From a virus, in IMG/VR virus record IMGVR_UViG_3300022752_000433, positions 1-22,225 of that record: DNA of 22,225 bases; one strand, 5' to 3'. Each line of letters begins with the position of its first letter. Position 1 is the first letter of the stretch. Position numbers and translations under genes: made by a program. Below the pieces are notes generated by a model, which searched no databases, had not been told where the DNA came from, and was given only the letters and a program-made list of their open reading frames with translations. Positions 7,162 to 14,783 of the stretch are shown piece after piece.

Positions 7162-7459
7162 TTAAGAGGAAGATCGTCCAGTTGCTTGTATATGCGAGAT
7201 TGTATTTGCAACAATCACGCTCATAACCGCTACCAGTGACATGACGGCCACGAATGTAAATGCCACCTTGGATTTCGATGCCAGTGCAACTGTCGGAGTG
7301 AGCAAAGTCAAGACGATACCTTTTTGAACGTTTACTTTTGGAATAGCGCTTTTGATAATCAACTTCCCATGCTGGAATATCAGAAAATTCTCTTTCAAGA
7401 ATTAAATTAGGAAACTGAGATTGCCAAAGACTAAGGAATTGATCTTCAATAGCGCTCAA
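7094..7459 (-). CDS. PD-(D/E)XK nuclease-like protein
   Basis: A 121-residue protein with the order of a small PD-(D/E)XK nuclease: YRLDFA (Asp51), GIEIQGG (Glu62-x-Gln64), then GRHVTGSGYERDCCKYNLA with Asp82 and Lys85, and a final strand WTIFLLT. The pattern resembles phage nucleases of the Vsr/DUF559/VRR-NUC type that cut branched or nicked DNA; Gln in place of Lys in the ExK position occurs in such families. It lies four bases after the dCTP-deaminase homologue on the same strand, in a recombination and nucleotide gene group. Resolvase or repair nuclease is the likely role. Confidence 0.7.
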   Translation of the reverse strand: MSAIEDQFLSLWQSQFPNLILEREFSDIPAWEVDYQKRYSKSKRSKRYRLDFAHSDSCTGIEIQGGIYIRGRHVTGSGYERDCCKYNLAYTSNWTIFLLTSQMAKEASWLSLIAAHIASAR

Positions 7460-7462
7460 TGG

Positions 7463-8053
7463 TTAAACTGCAGCGAATTGTACTCTAGACGATTGTTTCT
7501 GGTAAATGCCTTCATATGGCTTGCTGGTTTCATCAATACCAAAAAGCACCAGTTGTGCAATACCTTCATTTGCATAAATACGAATGGGAGTTTTTGTTGG
7601 ATTTATTAGACACATCGTTAAATGACCAGTCCACCCAGGTTCAATGGGAAGAATATTAGCAATAAGACCACAACGACCATAAGTAGATTTACCTTCGCAT
7701 AAAGCGAATACATTATTGGGCATTGATATTAATTCAAGACTTGTACCTAATGCATAAGTATTAGGAGGAAGAATAAAGTAACATGAGCCATCTTCTTGCT
7801 CTTGTAAAATTGCATCAGCAACACTAGCTTTGTAATTTTTAGGATCAACTATAGAACCATCAAAAAAATTTTCTGAAGGTTCATGAACTAAAAATTCAAC
7901 AGAAGACAATCTAATGTCATAACCTGCTTGTGATAAACCATAAGAAATTGCTTTTGTACCATTATCAAGTGTACGTCGTTTTTCACTAATAAATGGCAAG
8001 AAAATATCGTTTTCAGCTAACTGAATGATTTGTTTGTCATTAAGCAGGGTCAT
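7463..8053 (-). CDS. dcd: dCTP deaminase family protein with altered catalytic position
   Basis: A 196-residue member of the dCTP deaminase/dUTPase fold. Seen: SQAGYDIRLS (41-50), GKSTYGRCGL (121-130), ILPIEPGWTGHLTM (134-147) and IYANEGIAQLVLF (159-171), which line up without gaps with the cyanobacterial-type Dcd pattern. Working enzymes convert dCTP to dUTP, feeding ThyX. In family members the strand after PxWxG reads 'TLE(F/I)xN', with the Glu acting as the base; here it is TMCLIN, with Cys148 (codon TGT, 7610-7612). Activity is therefore uncertain. The start overlaps the stop of the upstream membrane gene (ATGA). Confidence 0.85.
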   Translation of the reverse strand: MTLLNDKQIIQLAENDIFLPFISEKRRTLDNGTKAISYGLSQAGYDIRLSSVEFLVHEPSENFFDGSIVDPKNYKASVADAILQEQEDGSCYFILPPNTYALGTSLELISMPNNVFALCEGKSTYGRCGLIANILPIEPGWTGHLTMCLINPTKTPIRIYANEGIAQLVLFGIDETSKPYEGIYQKQSSRVQFAAV

Positions 8054-8229
8054 GATGATGAAGAAGAAAAACGACTAAAAGCACTACCAATAAGCCAAGC
8101 CAAAATGGTGACAGGCCAAAAGGGCAAAGACGGCCAGATGGCGGTCAATGCCCAAGCAGCTAAACAAGCTACTGCCAAATTTAAGGCAACATAAAGAATG
8201 ACAGCCAAGATAATGACAGAAGCTTTCAT
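8050..8229 (-). CDS. Small protein with two membrane segments
   Basis: A 59-residue, strongly hydrophobic protein: MKASVIILAVILYVALNLAV opening a long first segment (about 4-31), then a Trp/Pro turn (IWPSLPFWP) and a second segment (VTILAWLIGSAF), ending in R-F and five Ser. It starts with ATG in ACCATG context, and its stop overlaps the dcd start (ATGA), placing it in the same transcript. Role unknown; holin-like size and topology, but it is far from the endolysin. Confidence 0.6.
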   Translation of the reverse strand: MKASVIILAVILYVALNLAVACLAAWALTAIWPSLPFWPVTILAWLIGSAFSRFSSSSS

Positions 8230-8232
8230 GGT

Positions 8233-8481
8233 TTAGAAGACGTCGTTGGTTTCAACGTCATTTTGCCACACACTAGCATAGCCTTTAGGGCCATCTTTAT
8301 CACCTTTGACTTTAACGCTGCCCGTCAAGTTAGGTGCCTTGTCAGAAGTGCGCTTTTCATTTACCCATACGGCCATATCAAGCGAATAGTTACCACGTTC
8401 ATTGGGACCAGCTTTCTTCAATGCGTTAAGCACTTCAGGAGTTAAGTCGATTGCAGCGGTGATTGGGGGCCTGTTGGCCAT
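8233..8481 (-). CDS. Small protein in the recombination operon, possible DNA-binding
   Basis: An 82-residue protein starting MANRPPITAAIDLTPEVLNA (ACCATGG context, GGAG about nine bases upstream). The middle (MAVWVNEKRTSDKAP and PKGYASVWQND) has the W-x-N...K...G...S-x-W rhythm of small beta-sheet phage proteins, and the C-terminus is acidic ending in Phe (ETNDVF), recalling single-strand-binding protein tails. It lies between the RecB-like nuclease and the dcd group. Calling it an SSB would go beyond the evidence. Confidence 0.6.
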   Translation of the reverse strand: MANRPPITAAIDLTPEVLNALKKAGPNERGNYSLDMAVWVNEKRTSDKAPNLTGSVKVKGDKDGPKGYASVWQNDVETNDVF

Positions 8482-8530
8482 GGTGTTTCTCCGTGGGAGT
8501 GTTGGTGATGCCCTGTTGGGCTTGCTTATC

Positions 8531-9301
8531 TTACCCCTTATCCATCGTTAAAGCAAATGCTTTTCCGCCTGGATAGAACTGATTGAAGTATCTCTTAATA
8601 GTGTCTTGCATGACGGCTTGCTGTTGCACCAGTTCAAAGCCATCCATCTGCAATATTTGTAGTTCTGCTTCGCATTCAGGTGCTTCGGGGTCATATACGC
8701 TGATCACGCAATAGGCGGCTTCAACATCGATGCCATACATTTGCTCTGCTGCCATTGAATAAGCGCCGAGTTGTTTTTTATAATCCGCTAGTTGATAATC
8801 AGGCTTCACCTTGTAACTGGTTTTCCAATCCATTAGCGCAATAGCACCATCAGCCATAAGTGCTAATTGATCTAACGTTCCTGAATAGCCAATACCTTCA
8901 TCTCCGCCCCACCAAGCCACTGCACTTTCAGCTAATAATGGCTTATCAATTAGCTCCAGAAAGGGTTCAATGGCATTGAAATATGGCTGCCATTCTGCTT
9001 TATGTTCTAAATGATATTCAATGTCTTCACCATTGAATAAATCTTCTATTACGCCATGCATCCAAGTGCCGCGATCAGCAGCAAGCCTCGTGCGACGATT
9101 TGCCTCTTCATCTCCCACTCGTTTACGCCAGTTAATTAGGGCCATGATCTTACTAACTGGTGCCATGGAAGATAGTACAGTGGTAACAGAAGGCAGAAGC
9201 ATTCCTTCTGGAATATTTGGGAACTGGCTACAGGTGTAATGGCGTTTACCATTAAGCGAGATCCGACTGGGTTCGTAACGGGCAAGTTGATGATTTTTCA
9301 T
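8531..9301 (-). CDS. RecB/Cas4-like PD-(D/E)XK exonuclease
   Basis: A 256-residue nuclease of the RecB/Cas4-like superfamily. In order: RGTWMHGVIED (77-87; the RGTxxH motif), AESAVAW with Glu125, YSGTLDQLAL with Asp144, ALMDWKTS with Asp158 and Lys160 (the D-x-K centre), and KKQLGAYSMAAE (175-186; the QxxxY motif). Such phage enzymes resect double-stranded DNA to give 3' tails used by an annealing protein. That partner is encoded immediately upstream at 9408-10367. No Cas4-type cysteine cluster is seen. Confidence 0.88.
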   Translation of the reverse strand: MKNHQLARYEPSRISLNGKRHYTCSQFPNIPEGMLLPSVTTVLSSMAPVSKIMALINWRKRVGDEEANRRTRLAADRGTWMHGVIEDLFNGEDIEYHLEHKAEWQPYFNAIEPFLELIDKPLLAESAVAWWGGDEGIGYSGTLDQLALMADGAIALMDWKTSYKVKPDYQLADYKKQLGAYSMAAEQMYGIDVEAAYCVISVYDPEAPECEAELQILQMDGFELVQQQAVMQDTIKRYFNQFYPGGKAFALTMDKG

Positions 9302-9378
9302 TCGCTAAATTTCAGCTCTTGTCATAATGCCTCACTGAATAAAGAACCATTTTCATCAAGAGAATAAGTGCCAGCGAA

Positions 9379-9397
9379 GGCTCGCGCAAAGCGAGCC
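9379..9397 (-). other. Hairpin between the annealing protein and exonuclease genes
   Basis: A perfect 7-bp stem (GGCTCGC/GCGAGCC) with a 5-nt loop lies just after the stop of the annealing protein gene in the direction of transcription. It is not followed by a T-run, so a processing or mRNA-stabilising hairpin fits better than an intrinsic terminator. The 106-base gap between the two genes has no other clear element; a 26-codon GTG frame at 9402-9322 crosses it. Confidence 0.4.
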
Positions 9398-9407
9398 ACC
9401 ACTAGAT

Positions 9408-10367
9408 CTATTTCTTTCCCTGCACAAAAACTTCCACCTCCTTTAATGCTTGTTCCGTTGACACTTCACAAGCTTTCCTTAAAGTATCTAGCTCGCTAGT
9501 CATTTGAGCTTTAGTTAATTTCAATCCTTCCTCTTTAATCCATGCCGTGACCATGGTGGTTACTACATTGGCAAACATTGCCGCATCTTTAATGTCATCA
9601 CCTTTAGAAAGGCCAAGGGCTTCCAACGCTGTTTTACCAGCAATCATGCTCCTGCGTTCTTCTCCATAGCCGAGGGGATTGGCTTTACAGAAGCTAAGAA
9701 GTGCTTCCTTGCCGTTAAATTCACTACCACTGGCGGCAGGAATCCCTGTTGCTCCAGGAACAGCAGCATGCTCTGCAACTGGCGATGCTTTCGTGCTTGC
9801 CCTCGCAGCAGACTTCGTTGCTTCCTGTTGGAGCGGGAGTTTAGTAGGTTCCGTTTCATCACTTTTAGGGATGTCTTCACCAGAATAAAGCTTGAGCCCT
9901 AAACCAGTAAAAGTTGCAATACATTTAACACTTGCTCGTTGGATATTATCGCTTACTTGACGAGCATCAAGTTCTTTCACTGCATTATGTTTATTATCCA
10001 TAATGGGAAATACTAATGATGGAGTGCGACGACATCCATCAGTTAAATATGGGCGTAATAACCAGCAGCCAATCTGACCAAATACTGGCCATCCCATTGT
10101 ACTTTCTTCAAATGCTACAAATAGTGTTGGGAATTGTTCTTTTAAATAACGAAAAGCAAAAGGCCATGATAAATAAGAAAGGCCCTTATAGTTCTTCTCA
10201 ACATGTTCGCCAATAGCAAGTTCATAAGCTTTAGTAAAAGCTTCAGGCGAAATTTCTAACGGAGAAAAAACGCCATTCATTCTATCAGACATAAAAGCAG
10301 CAGCAGGTGATTGCATGAATTTAGGATCGTAGAGGAAATAAGAAGAAGAAGGAAAAGAATTAGTCAT
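9408..10367 (-). CDS. Single-strand annealing protein, DUF1071 (Sak3-like) type
   Basis: A 319-residue protein with the DUF1071 pattern: YKGLSYLSWPFAFRYLKEQF (residues 60-79), LVFPIMDNKHNAV (118-130) and NIQRASVKCIATFTGLGL followed by YSGEDIP (141-167). The family belongs to the phage single-strand annealing proteins of the Sak3 type, which pair complementary strands in recombination. A flexible Ala/Thr/Pro-rich linker (about 170-215) joins a helical C-terminal domain with many Lys and Glu. I chose ATG 10367, which overlaps the upstream stop (ATGA). Together with the RecB-like exonuclease downstream it makes a two-component recombination system. Confidence 0.82.
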   Translation of the reverse strand: MTNSFPSSSYFLYDPKFMQSPAAAFMSDRMNGVFSPLEISPEAFTKAYELAIGEHVEKNYKGLSYLSWPFAFRYLKEQFPTLFVAFEESTMGWPVFGQIGCWLLRPYLTDGCRRTPSLVFPIMDNKHNAVKELDARQVSDNIQRASVKCIATFTGLGLKLYSGEDIPKSDETEPTKLPLQQEATKSAARASTKASPVAEHAAVPGATGIPAASGSEFNGKEALLSFCKANPLGYGEERRSMIAGKTALEALGLSKGDDIKDAAMFANVVTTMVTAWIKEEGLKLTKAQMTSELDTLRKACEVSTEQALKEVEVFVQGKK

Positions 10368-10615
10368 TCGTAGCAATTATTACAAAGGTCGTAAAATAAA
10401 ATAACTTTTGATGGTATTTCAGTTTCCTGAGTTACCATACTGTTACCAGGGAGGGGCCAATGGGGGCAAACTCTCACGTCAGAAATGGTTTCGACGTGTT
10501 CCCAGTCAAATCCTTCCGTTAGAGCATTTGGCTCAAACGAAAGCAAAACTTCAGTGTCTTCAGACACCGTTTGAGTGGCGGCAGTCAGAGCTGTAATCAA
10601 TTCGTGGATTGTCAT
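10364..10615 (-). CDS. Small protein, unknown
   Basis: An 83-residue protein, MTIHELITALTAATQTVSED..., with a helical start, a DTEVLLSFEPN strand, and an end PSKVILFYDLCNNCYE carrying a Cys-x-x-Cys-like pair. It overlaps both neighbours by ATGA junctions (10612-10615 and 10364-10367), so it belongs to the same translation-coupled chain as the ribbon-helix-helix gene and the annealing protein. A TTG at 10624 is a poorer start. The family is not recognised. Confidence 0.6.
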   Translation of the reverse strand: MTIHELITALTAATQTVSEDTEVLLSFEPNALTEGFDWEHVETISDVRVCPHWPLPGNSMVTQETEIPSKVILFYDLCNNCYE

Positions 10616-10839
10616 GGCAGGCAAGGGGATGGAAGGGAGTGATCAATAATTAATGGCCAAACGCTATTTGACAGCGTGGCATTGCCCTCAAAAACAGGGC
10701 ATGAACGAATGAGTCGTTCCAGGGCTTCAGAACGAGACAAATCACCATCTCGTGCAATTGCAGTGAGGTGATTGTATGCCTGATCTGACAAGGTGAAATG
10801 GCGGCGATGCTTACCACCGTCATAGGGGCTTTTCGGCAT
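10612..10839 (-). CDS. Ribbon-helix-helix-type small DNA-binding protein
   Basis: A 75-residue protein with a basic start MPKSPYDGGKHRRHFTLSDQ followed by AYNHLTAIARDGDLSRSEAL and ERLIRSCP. The short strand (RRHFTLS) followed by two helices with LSRSEALERLI is typical of CopG/MetJ-type ribbon-helix-helix proteins, which bind operators as dimers. As first gene of the minus-strand recombination operon, and divergent from the primase-helicase, it may control both promoters (inference). ATG 10839 has the ATCATG context; an upstream GTG at 10863 is possible. Confidence 0.65.
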   Translation of the reverse strand: MPKSPYDGGKHRRHFTLSDQAYNHLTAIARDGDLSRSEALERLIRSCPVFEGNATLSNSVWPLIIDHSLPSPCLP

Positions 10840-10984
10840 GATTATTGCAAAGGTCATGCCCACAATACCGCTTCAGCAAGCCCCTGCCACCATTTCTTTC
10901 ATAAGGATTGCTTATGGCCACAAGACCTTGCAAGCCGCTGATATTGCTGTAATGATGGTAAATGCAATTCCTTGCGCTGCGCTA

Positions 10985-12961
10985 ATGGCCTTTTCGATTC
11001 TTGATTTTTTAGACCAGTTGACTCGCAGTTCAGAGGATAAAAGCAAATTTATCTGTCCGGCCTGTGGTGGTAATAATTTTTCGATAAATAAAACCAATGG
11101 TGCTTATTCTTGTTTTAATGATCCAAGTCCAGCTCATCGAGCAGAAATCCGCGATAAATTAGCTCCAATGGTGCGATGGGAAAAGCCTCCTCGAAGTGCA
11201 AAATCATATTCATTTCCTTATTTCGATAAAACGGGCACTGAAGTGGTGGTAGTGCATCGTGATGATACCAGCGGCACTAAACGCATTTGGCAAAATTTTC
11301 CAACCATTGATACTACTGTCCCTAGCCATAAATTGCAATTACAACAAATAAAAGCTGGGATATTACCTTATAAATATAATGAAGCAATTGAATTTAGTAA
11401 AGAAAGTGGACTGCCAATAATAATTGTAGAAGGTGAACTTACGTGTGATGCAGTATGGTCTATTGGTTTACCATCAGTTACTTTTCTTGGTGGCAGCAAG
11501 CAATATCGTACTAATGGTGATTATTCACAATTATTTAAACAACATAAATTAGTACTAGCACCTGATCGTGATGAACAAGGTGTGGCATTTATGCGTGAAA
11601 TTGAAACTGATAATCCTGGTGCTCAATGGTTATATGCAGATCCAAAATCATGGGAATGGCGTAATCTTCCTAGTGGCAATGGGTTAGATCTAGCTGATTA
11701 CATTGCAGAAGGTGCTAGTAAAGATGATTTATTAGCTTCAATTACAACTAGCCGTCATAAAGGGCAAGACGGTAAACCATCTTATGAAGAAATTCTTACC
11801 ACCATTGAAAATTTTATTGGGCTTTATGCTAATGATGCTCGTACTGTTTATGAATTTACATCATGGTTAGAGCAACGTGGCATAAAGATGAGTCAACAGA
11901 ATATTGATAAAATTATTGAAGATGCCAAATATCGTATTTATGGCCGTGAAGAAATTGAAACAATTGATGCTCTTACTATTGCAAATTCTGAGGAATGTAG
12001 GGAATGGTTAATTGCAGGTATTATGCCACTAGGAAGTGTAATGTTATTAGCTGCATCAGGTGGTACAGGTAAATCAACTTTAATTTATAATTGGGCTTTA
12101 AATGTTGCATTAGGACAAGAGTGGAGTGGTAGAAGATGTATGAAAGGAAAAAGTTTGATTATTCAATCAGATGAACCATTAGTTGATACCAGTGAAAAAT
12201 TAAACATTATTGGTTATAAGGAAGCAGGATTAAAGGAAAATACTATTGCCTTTTGGGAAAATTGGCGTTTTGGCCATATAAATCAATTAGAAGAATATGT
12301 GCAAAAACATCGCCCTTTATTTATTGCCATTGATTCATTAACGGCTTGTTTAGCAGGCATGGAAGTTGATTTGGTGCGCAGCAATGCAGGGGATGTTATT
12401 TATGGCCTTCGTGATATTGCAAATAAATATAAAACTAGCATTTGTATTTTGCACCATTTAAATAAGAATGGTGGTACCAGGGATTCAAGCAGTTTTGTTG
12501 ATAATGTAAGTGAAGTGGTGAAACTTACTCGTCCTGATAATTGTCCTGATACGAACCAGTTTCATTTTGAATGGACAAAAAGCAGAAGCGGCCTCACTGG
12601 AAAGCATTTGCTACAACGTGATTCATTAAATTATGGTTGGCATTATGCGGGGCCATTGAGTGGTTCCCTAAAAGAGCTAGAGCAATGTGTTGGTGCTGTT
12701 AAACGTCGTAAGAAAGAGCGGTTCACTAGACTTGAGGTGTCGATGCTGGCAGGTGTAGAGCTATCTGTCGCAGGTAAGATGCTGGAAGTTGCTCGTCGTC
12801 AGGGATTGATTACCAGTACGCTGCAAACTGGTCCTAATGGAGAAAAGACGAGGCTCTATCATTCGTGGGATTATGTGGCAGAAGAATGGACTGGCCCTGA
12901 TATAGAAGAGGAAGAAGAGAAGGAAGAGGAGCGGATGGTAGAAATGGAAGAGTTCTTTTAA
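10985..12961 (+). CDS. Primase-helicase (zinc finger, TOPRIM-like, RecA-fold helicase)
   Basis: From ATG 10985 (MAFSILDFLDQL) this is 658 residues. Domains in order: zinc-binding CPACGG (24-29) with a downstream Cys at 43; a TOPRIM-type region with IIIVEGE (145-151) and LAPDRDEQG (191-199); and a RecA-like helicase with Walker A GGTGKST (359-365), Walker B LFIAIDSL (445-452) and CILHHLNKNGGTRDSSS (487-503), as in RepA/AAA_25 enzymes. This layout makes primers and unwinds DNA at the phage fork. The last 25 residues are acidic and end EEFF. The frame is open back to ATG 10838, but that part has no domain features and would collide with the divergent gene; 10840-10984 probably holds promoters. 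Confidence 0.85.
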   Translation: MAFSILDFLDQLTRSSEDKSKFICPACGGNNFSINKTNGAYSCFNDPSPAHRAEIRDKLAPMVRWEKPPRSAKSYSFPYFDKTGTEVVVVHRDDTSGTKRIWQNFPTIDTTVPSHKLQLQQIKAGILPYKYNEAIEFSKESGLPIIIVEGELTCDAVWSIGLPSVTFLGGSKQYRTNGDYSQLFKQHKLVLAPDRDEQGVAFMREIETDNPGAQWLYADPKSWEWRNLPSGNGLDLADYIAEGASKDDLLASITTSRHKGQDGKPSYEEILTTIENFIGLYANDARTVYEFTSWLEQRGIKMSQQNIDKIIEDAKYRIYGREEIETIDALTIANSEECREWLIAGIMPLGSVMLLAASGGTGKSTLIYNWALNVALGQEWSGRRCMKGKSLIIQSDEPLVDTSEKLNIIGYKEAGLKENTIAFWENWRFGHINQLEEYVQKHRPLFIAIDSLTACLAGMEVDLVRSNAGDVIYGLRDIANKYKTSICILHHLNKNGGTRDSSSFVDNVSEVVKLTRPDNCPDTNQFHFEWTKSRSGLTGKHLLQRDSLNYGWHYAGPLSGSLKELEQCVGAVKRRKKERFTRLEVSMLAGVELSVAGKMLEVARRQGLITSTLQTGPNGEKTRLYHSWDYVAEEWTGPDIEEEEEKEEERMVEMEEFF

Positions 12962-12984
12962 ATAGTGAGATAAAACAATTCACG

Positions 12985-13006
12985 AAGGCCCTTTGGGGCC
13001 TTTTTT
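12985..13006 (+). terminator. Intrinsic terminator after the primase-helicase
   Basis: A 7-bp stem (AAGGCCC/GGGCCTT) with a TTTG loop followed by six T in a row, 24 bases after the stop codon. It is a textbook rho-independent shape. Confidence 0.85.
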
Positions 13007-13053
13007 AATGGAAACAATTGCGATTATAATTTATTAACCATTGCATTTTTTCC

Positions 13054-13227
13054 ATGGTAATCATCAATCAACCAGCTCCAGCCCCCCTTGATCCACCAGC
13101 AGCTCCCCTGGCGGAAGCCCCCCTAGATATGCCAGCAGCCCCCCTCGATATGCCTTTCACTGTAATTTTGCCTGATGATGCTGAAGAAGAGGAAGAAGAG
13201 GAAGAAGACGATTATCCAATTGCTTAA
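13054..13227 (+). CDS. Small Pro/Ala-repeat protein with acidic tail
   Basis: A 57-residue frame, MVIINQPAPAPLDPPAAPLA, with three imperfect repeats of APLDMPA (visible in the DNA as repeated CAGC...CCCCCT...GAT), then FTVILPDDA and eight Glu in a row followed by DDYPIA. The start is ATG in TCCATGG context, 48 bases after the terminator, so it has its own promoter region. It would be unstructured and strongly acidic. No known family; the composition could be a DNA mimic or a binding tail, but that is speculation. Confidence 0.5.
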   Translation: MVIINQPAPAPLDPPAAPLAEAPLDMPAAPLDMPFTVILPDDAEEEEEEEEDDYPIA

Positions 13228-13241
13228 CTGGCACAATTAAG

Positions 13242-13440
13242 CTTGGTGGGGGGGAGTAGAATCGTCCCGAAGACTTTCAAATCGCTTCTACGCGCCTGGG
13301 AAGTCTGAAATCTCTTGTCCTGCGGCGCTTTTAGCTAAGCGGGTCAATGGGAAAAGCAAAAGTTTTAGCCCTTTCGCTTAGCACCGTACGAGCAGGTAGA
13401 CCCCCAAGGTCGTCATTCATAAGGTGCTTTAAATTTCTTT
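13242..13440 (+). ncRNA. Candidate structured RNA in a GC-rich gap
   Basis: The 270 bases between the genes at 13227 and 13502 have no reading frame, but 13242-13440 is richer in G+C than the flanks and full of pairings. CTTGG at 13242 with GGG at 13248 can pair with CCCCCAAG at 13401-13408. AGACTT (13271-13276) pairs with AAGTCT (13301-13306). GCTAAGCG (13334-13341) pairs with CGCTTAGC (13375-13382) around a GGGAAAA...TTTT..CCC hairpin. AGCACC (13380-13385) can pair with GGTGCT (13423-13428) before a TTTAAATTTC stretch, excluding part of the previous helix. I do not recognise a known RNA family or a tRNA. Confidence 0.4.
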
Positions 13441-13501
13441 CGCTTTCATTGTTGCCTTTAATGGTTTTATGGTAAGCTAATGATGTTTATTGCACCTTGT
13501 T

Positions 13502-13744
13502 ATGCCTTTTCGTCCTATTTCTCCTGAAGTGCTTCCTTCATTGGAACATAAGGGATTAGAGGTGACTGTATTAAATCATCATGGCTATTCAATGCCTGAT
13601 CGTGGTGCAGCTCCTAAAAGCAGAATGCTATATGGAGCAAGAGATAAAAAAGGCGAGCGCCATTGGCGCTCAAGCCTAGAAGAAATCATTCAATTGATTG
13701 ATCGCAACTTTGCACCCTCGCCATTGTCTAATCATGACCGTTAA
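13502..13744 (+). CDS. Unknown small protein
   Basis: An 80-residue protein, MPFRPISPEVLPSLEHKGLE..., with a short beta-rich part (LEVTVLNHHGYSM), then RMLYGARDKKGERHWRSSLE and a helical end EEIIQLIDRNF. ATG 13502 is preferred over an in-frame TTG at 13490. It precedes a run of overlapping or closely spaced plus-strand genes up to 16209. No family recognised; the small compact fold with a helix after 'W' is common in phage accessory proteins. Confidence 0.6.
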   Translation: MPFRPISPEVLPSLEHKGLEVTVLNHHGYSMPDRGAAPKSRMLYGARDKKGERHWRSSLEEIIQLIDRNFAPSPLSNHDR

Positions 13745-14075
13745 TAATATGGATTTAAATGAACCAATGGAAGAACTAATGGAAAAATTAAAAAATATTA
13801 AATTGCAGCAAAAAGTACTTAACGAATCTGAAGCATTATGCAAAGAAGAAATACAACAATTTATGCAACAAAATGGCATTGAAAAAGAAACAACAATTCA
13901 TGGTTCAGTGCGACTACAACAACGCGCCAATAAGCAATATGATAATAACATTCAACATATGGAACAAGAACTAAAAGAAGCTAAAAAATTAGCTGATGAT
14001 TTAGGTGATTATCAAATTTTAAATTATAAAGAAAGCCTAGTATATTTGCCTCCCAAAGAAGAACAATTCTTTTAA
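13734..14075 (+). CDS. Coiled-coil protein, unknown
   Basis: About 113 residues from ATG 13734 (MTVNNMDLNEPMEELMEKLK...); ATG 13749, after the upstream stop, is an equally good start. It is almost wholly helical and charged: MEKLKNIKLQQKVLNESEAL, then QQFMQQNGIEKETTIHGSVR and YDNNIQHMEQELKEAKKLAD. It ends in an acidic/aromatic PPKEEQFF. The two-helix plan with a central 'GIEK...' turn recalls phage Gp157-like nuclease-protecting proteins, but the likeness is weak. It is three bases from the next gene. Confidence 0.6.
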   Translation: MTVNNMDLNEPMEELMEKLKNIKLQQKVLNESEALCKEEIQQFMQQNGIEKETTIHGSVRLQQRANKQYDNNIQHMEQELKEAKKLADDLGDYQILNYKESLVYLPPKEEQFF

Positions 14076-14077
14076 CC

Positions 14078-14776
14078 ATGCCAACTCCCCTTATTAATTT
14101 TCCTGATGAGCAATCTGAATTGCGTCATGGTTTAAAGGTATTAGTAGATTCTGGTTTAACTTTTGAACAGGTGGAAAAGATTAGAGAAAAGATTGGTTAT
14201 GGCCCCGGTAAAATTCCATATACAAAAGAAACCACTGGTTTAAGACGTTATATGGTGCAAGAATTATTATCAGCTAACTTAAGCAATTCACAAATAGCAA
14301 GAATATTAAAACTCAGCAAAGAAACAGTTAATGCTGATAGACAACAAAACAGAAGTCTATGGACTGAAAGTATATTAAAAAGCCAAGATTGTCATCGCGC
14401 TAGATTATTAAATGAAGCGATGGAATTAAAAGAACAAGCATTATTACAATTTGAAGCTAGTAAAAAACGAACAGTTACAACAGTTTCAGAAAGGGGAGAG
14501 ATGATTACCGTCACAGAATCTGCAGGGGAGTCATCATTCCTTACTGTTGCAAAGAATTGCTTAGAACAACAAGCAAAAGTATTAGGTTTATATGAAATTA
14601 AACCACAAGGTGAAGAAAAGAAAAGTTATAAAAATTTCTTAGATGATATTGCTAAAACCATTGGTGATGTAAAAGAAAAAGAAGAAAAAGCACAAGCTAT
14701 TGATGCAACTTTTACTATAGCTGAAAATGATGAACCAACTGAACCACCATCGGCACTGGCAACTATAAGAATATAA
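14078..14776 (+). CDS. Possible terminase small subunit (helix-turn-helix protein)
   Basis: A 232-residue protein with a helix-turn-helix at about 68-90 (LSNSQIARILKLSKETVNAD) preceded by a helical domain and followed by a long helical part including ARLLNEAMELKEQALLQFEA and FLTVAKNCLEQQAKVLGLYE. An HTH followed by '...A..CL...AK.LGLYE' is typical of small terminase subunits, which recognise the packaging site and form a ring. The C-terminus is acidic and flexible. No large subunit follows in this window, so a DNA-binding regulator remains possible. The start is ATG in ACCATGC context. Confidence 0.55.
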   Translation: MPTPLINFPDEQSELRHGLKVLVDSGLTFEQVEKIREKIGYGPGKIPYTKETTGLRRYMVQELLSANLSNSQIARILKLSKETVNADRQQNRSLWTESILKSQDCHRARLLNEAMELKEQALLQFEASKKRTVTTVSERGEMITVTESAGESSFLTVAKNCLEQQAKVLGLYEIKPQGEEKKSYKNFLDDIAKTIGDVKEKEEKAQAIDATFTIAENDEPTEPPSALATIRI

Positions 14777-14783
14777 AATAATC

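Noticed and set aside
9322-9402. 26-codon minus-strand GTG frame between the exonuclease and annealing genes
   Set aside because: It contains the perfect hairpin at 9379-9397 and has no ATG or family signal. It could be real, but support is too thin for a gene call.
13242-13440. tRNA or tmRNA gene
   Set aside because: No T-loop consensus, no cloverleaf of the right size and no tmRNA ends can be found.
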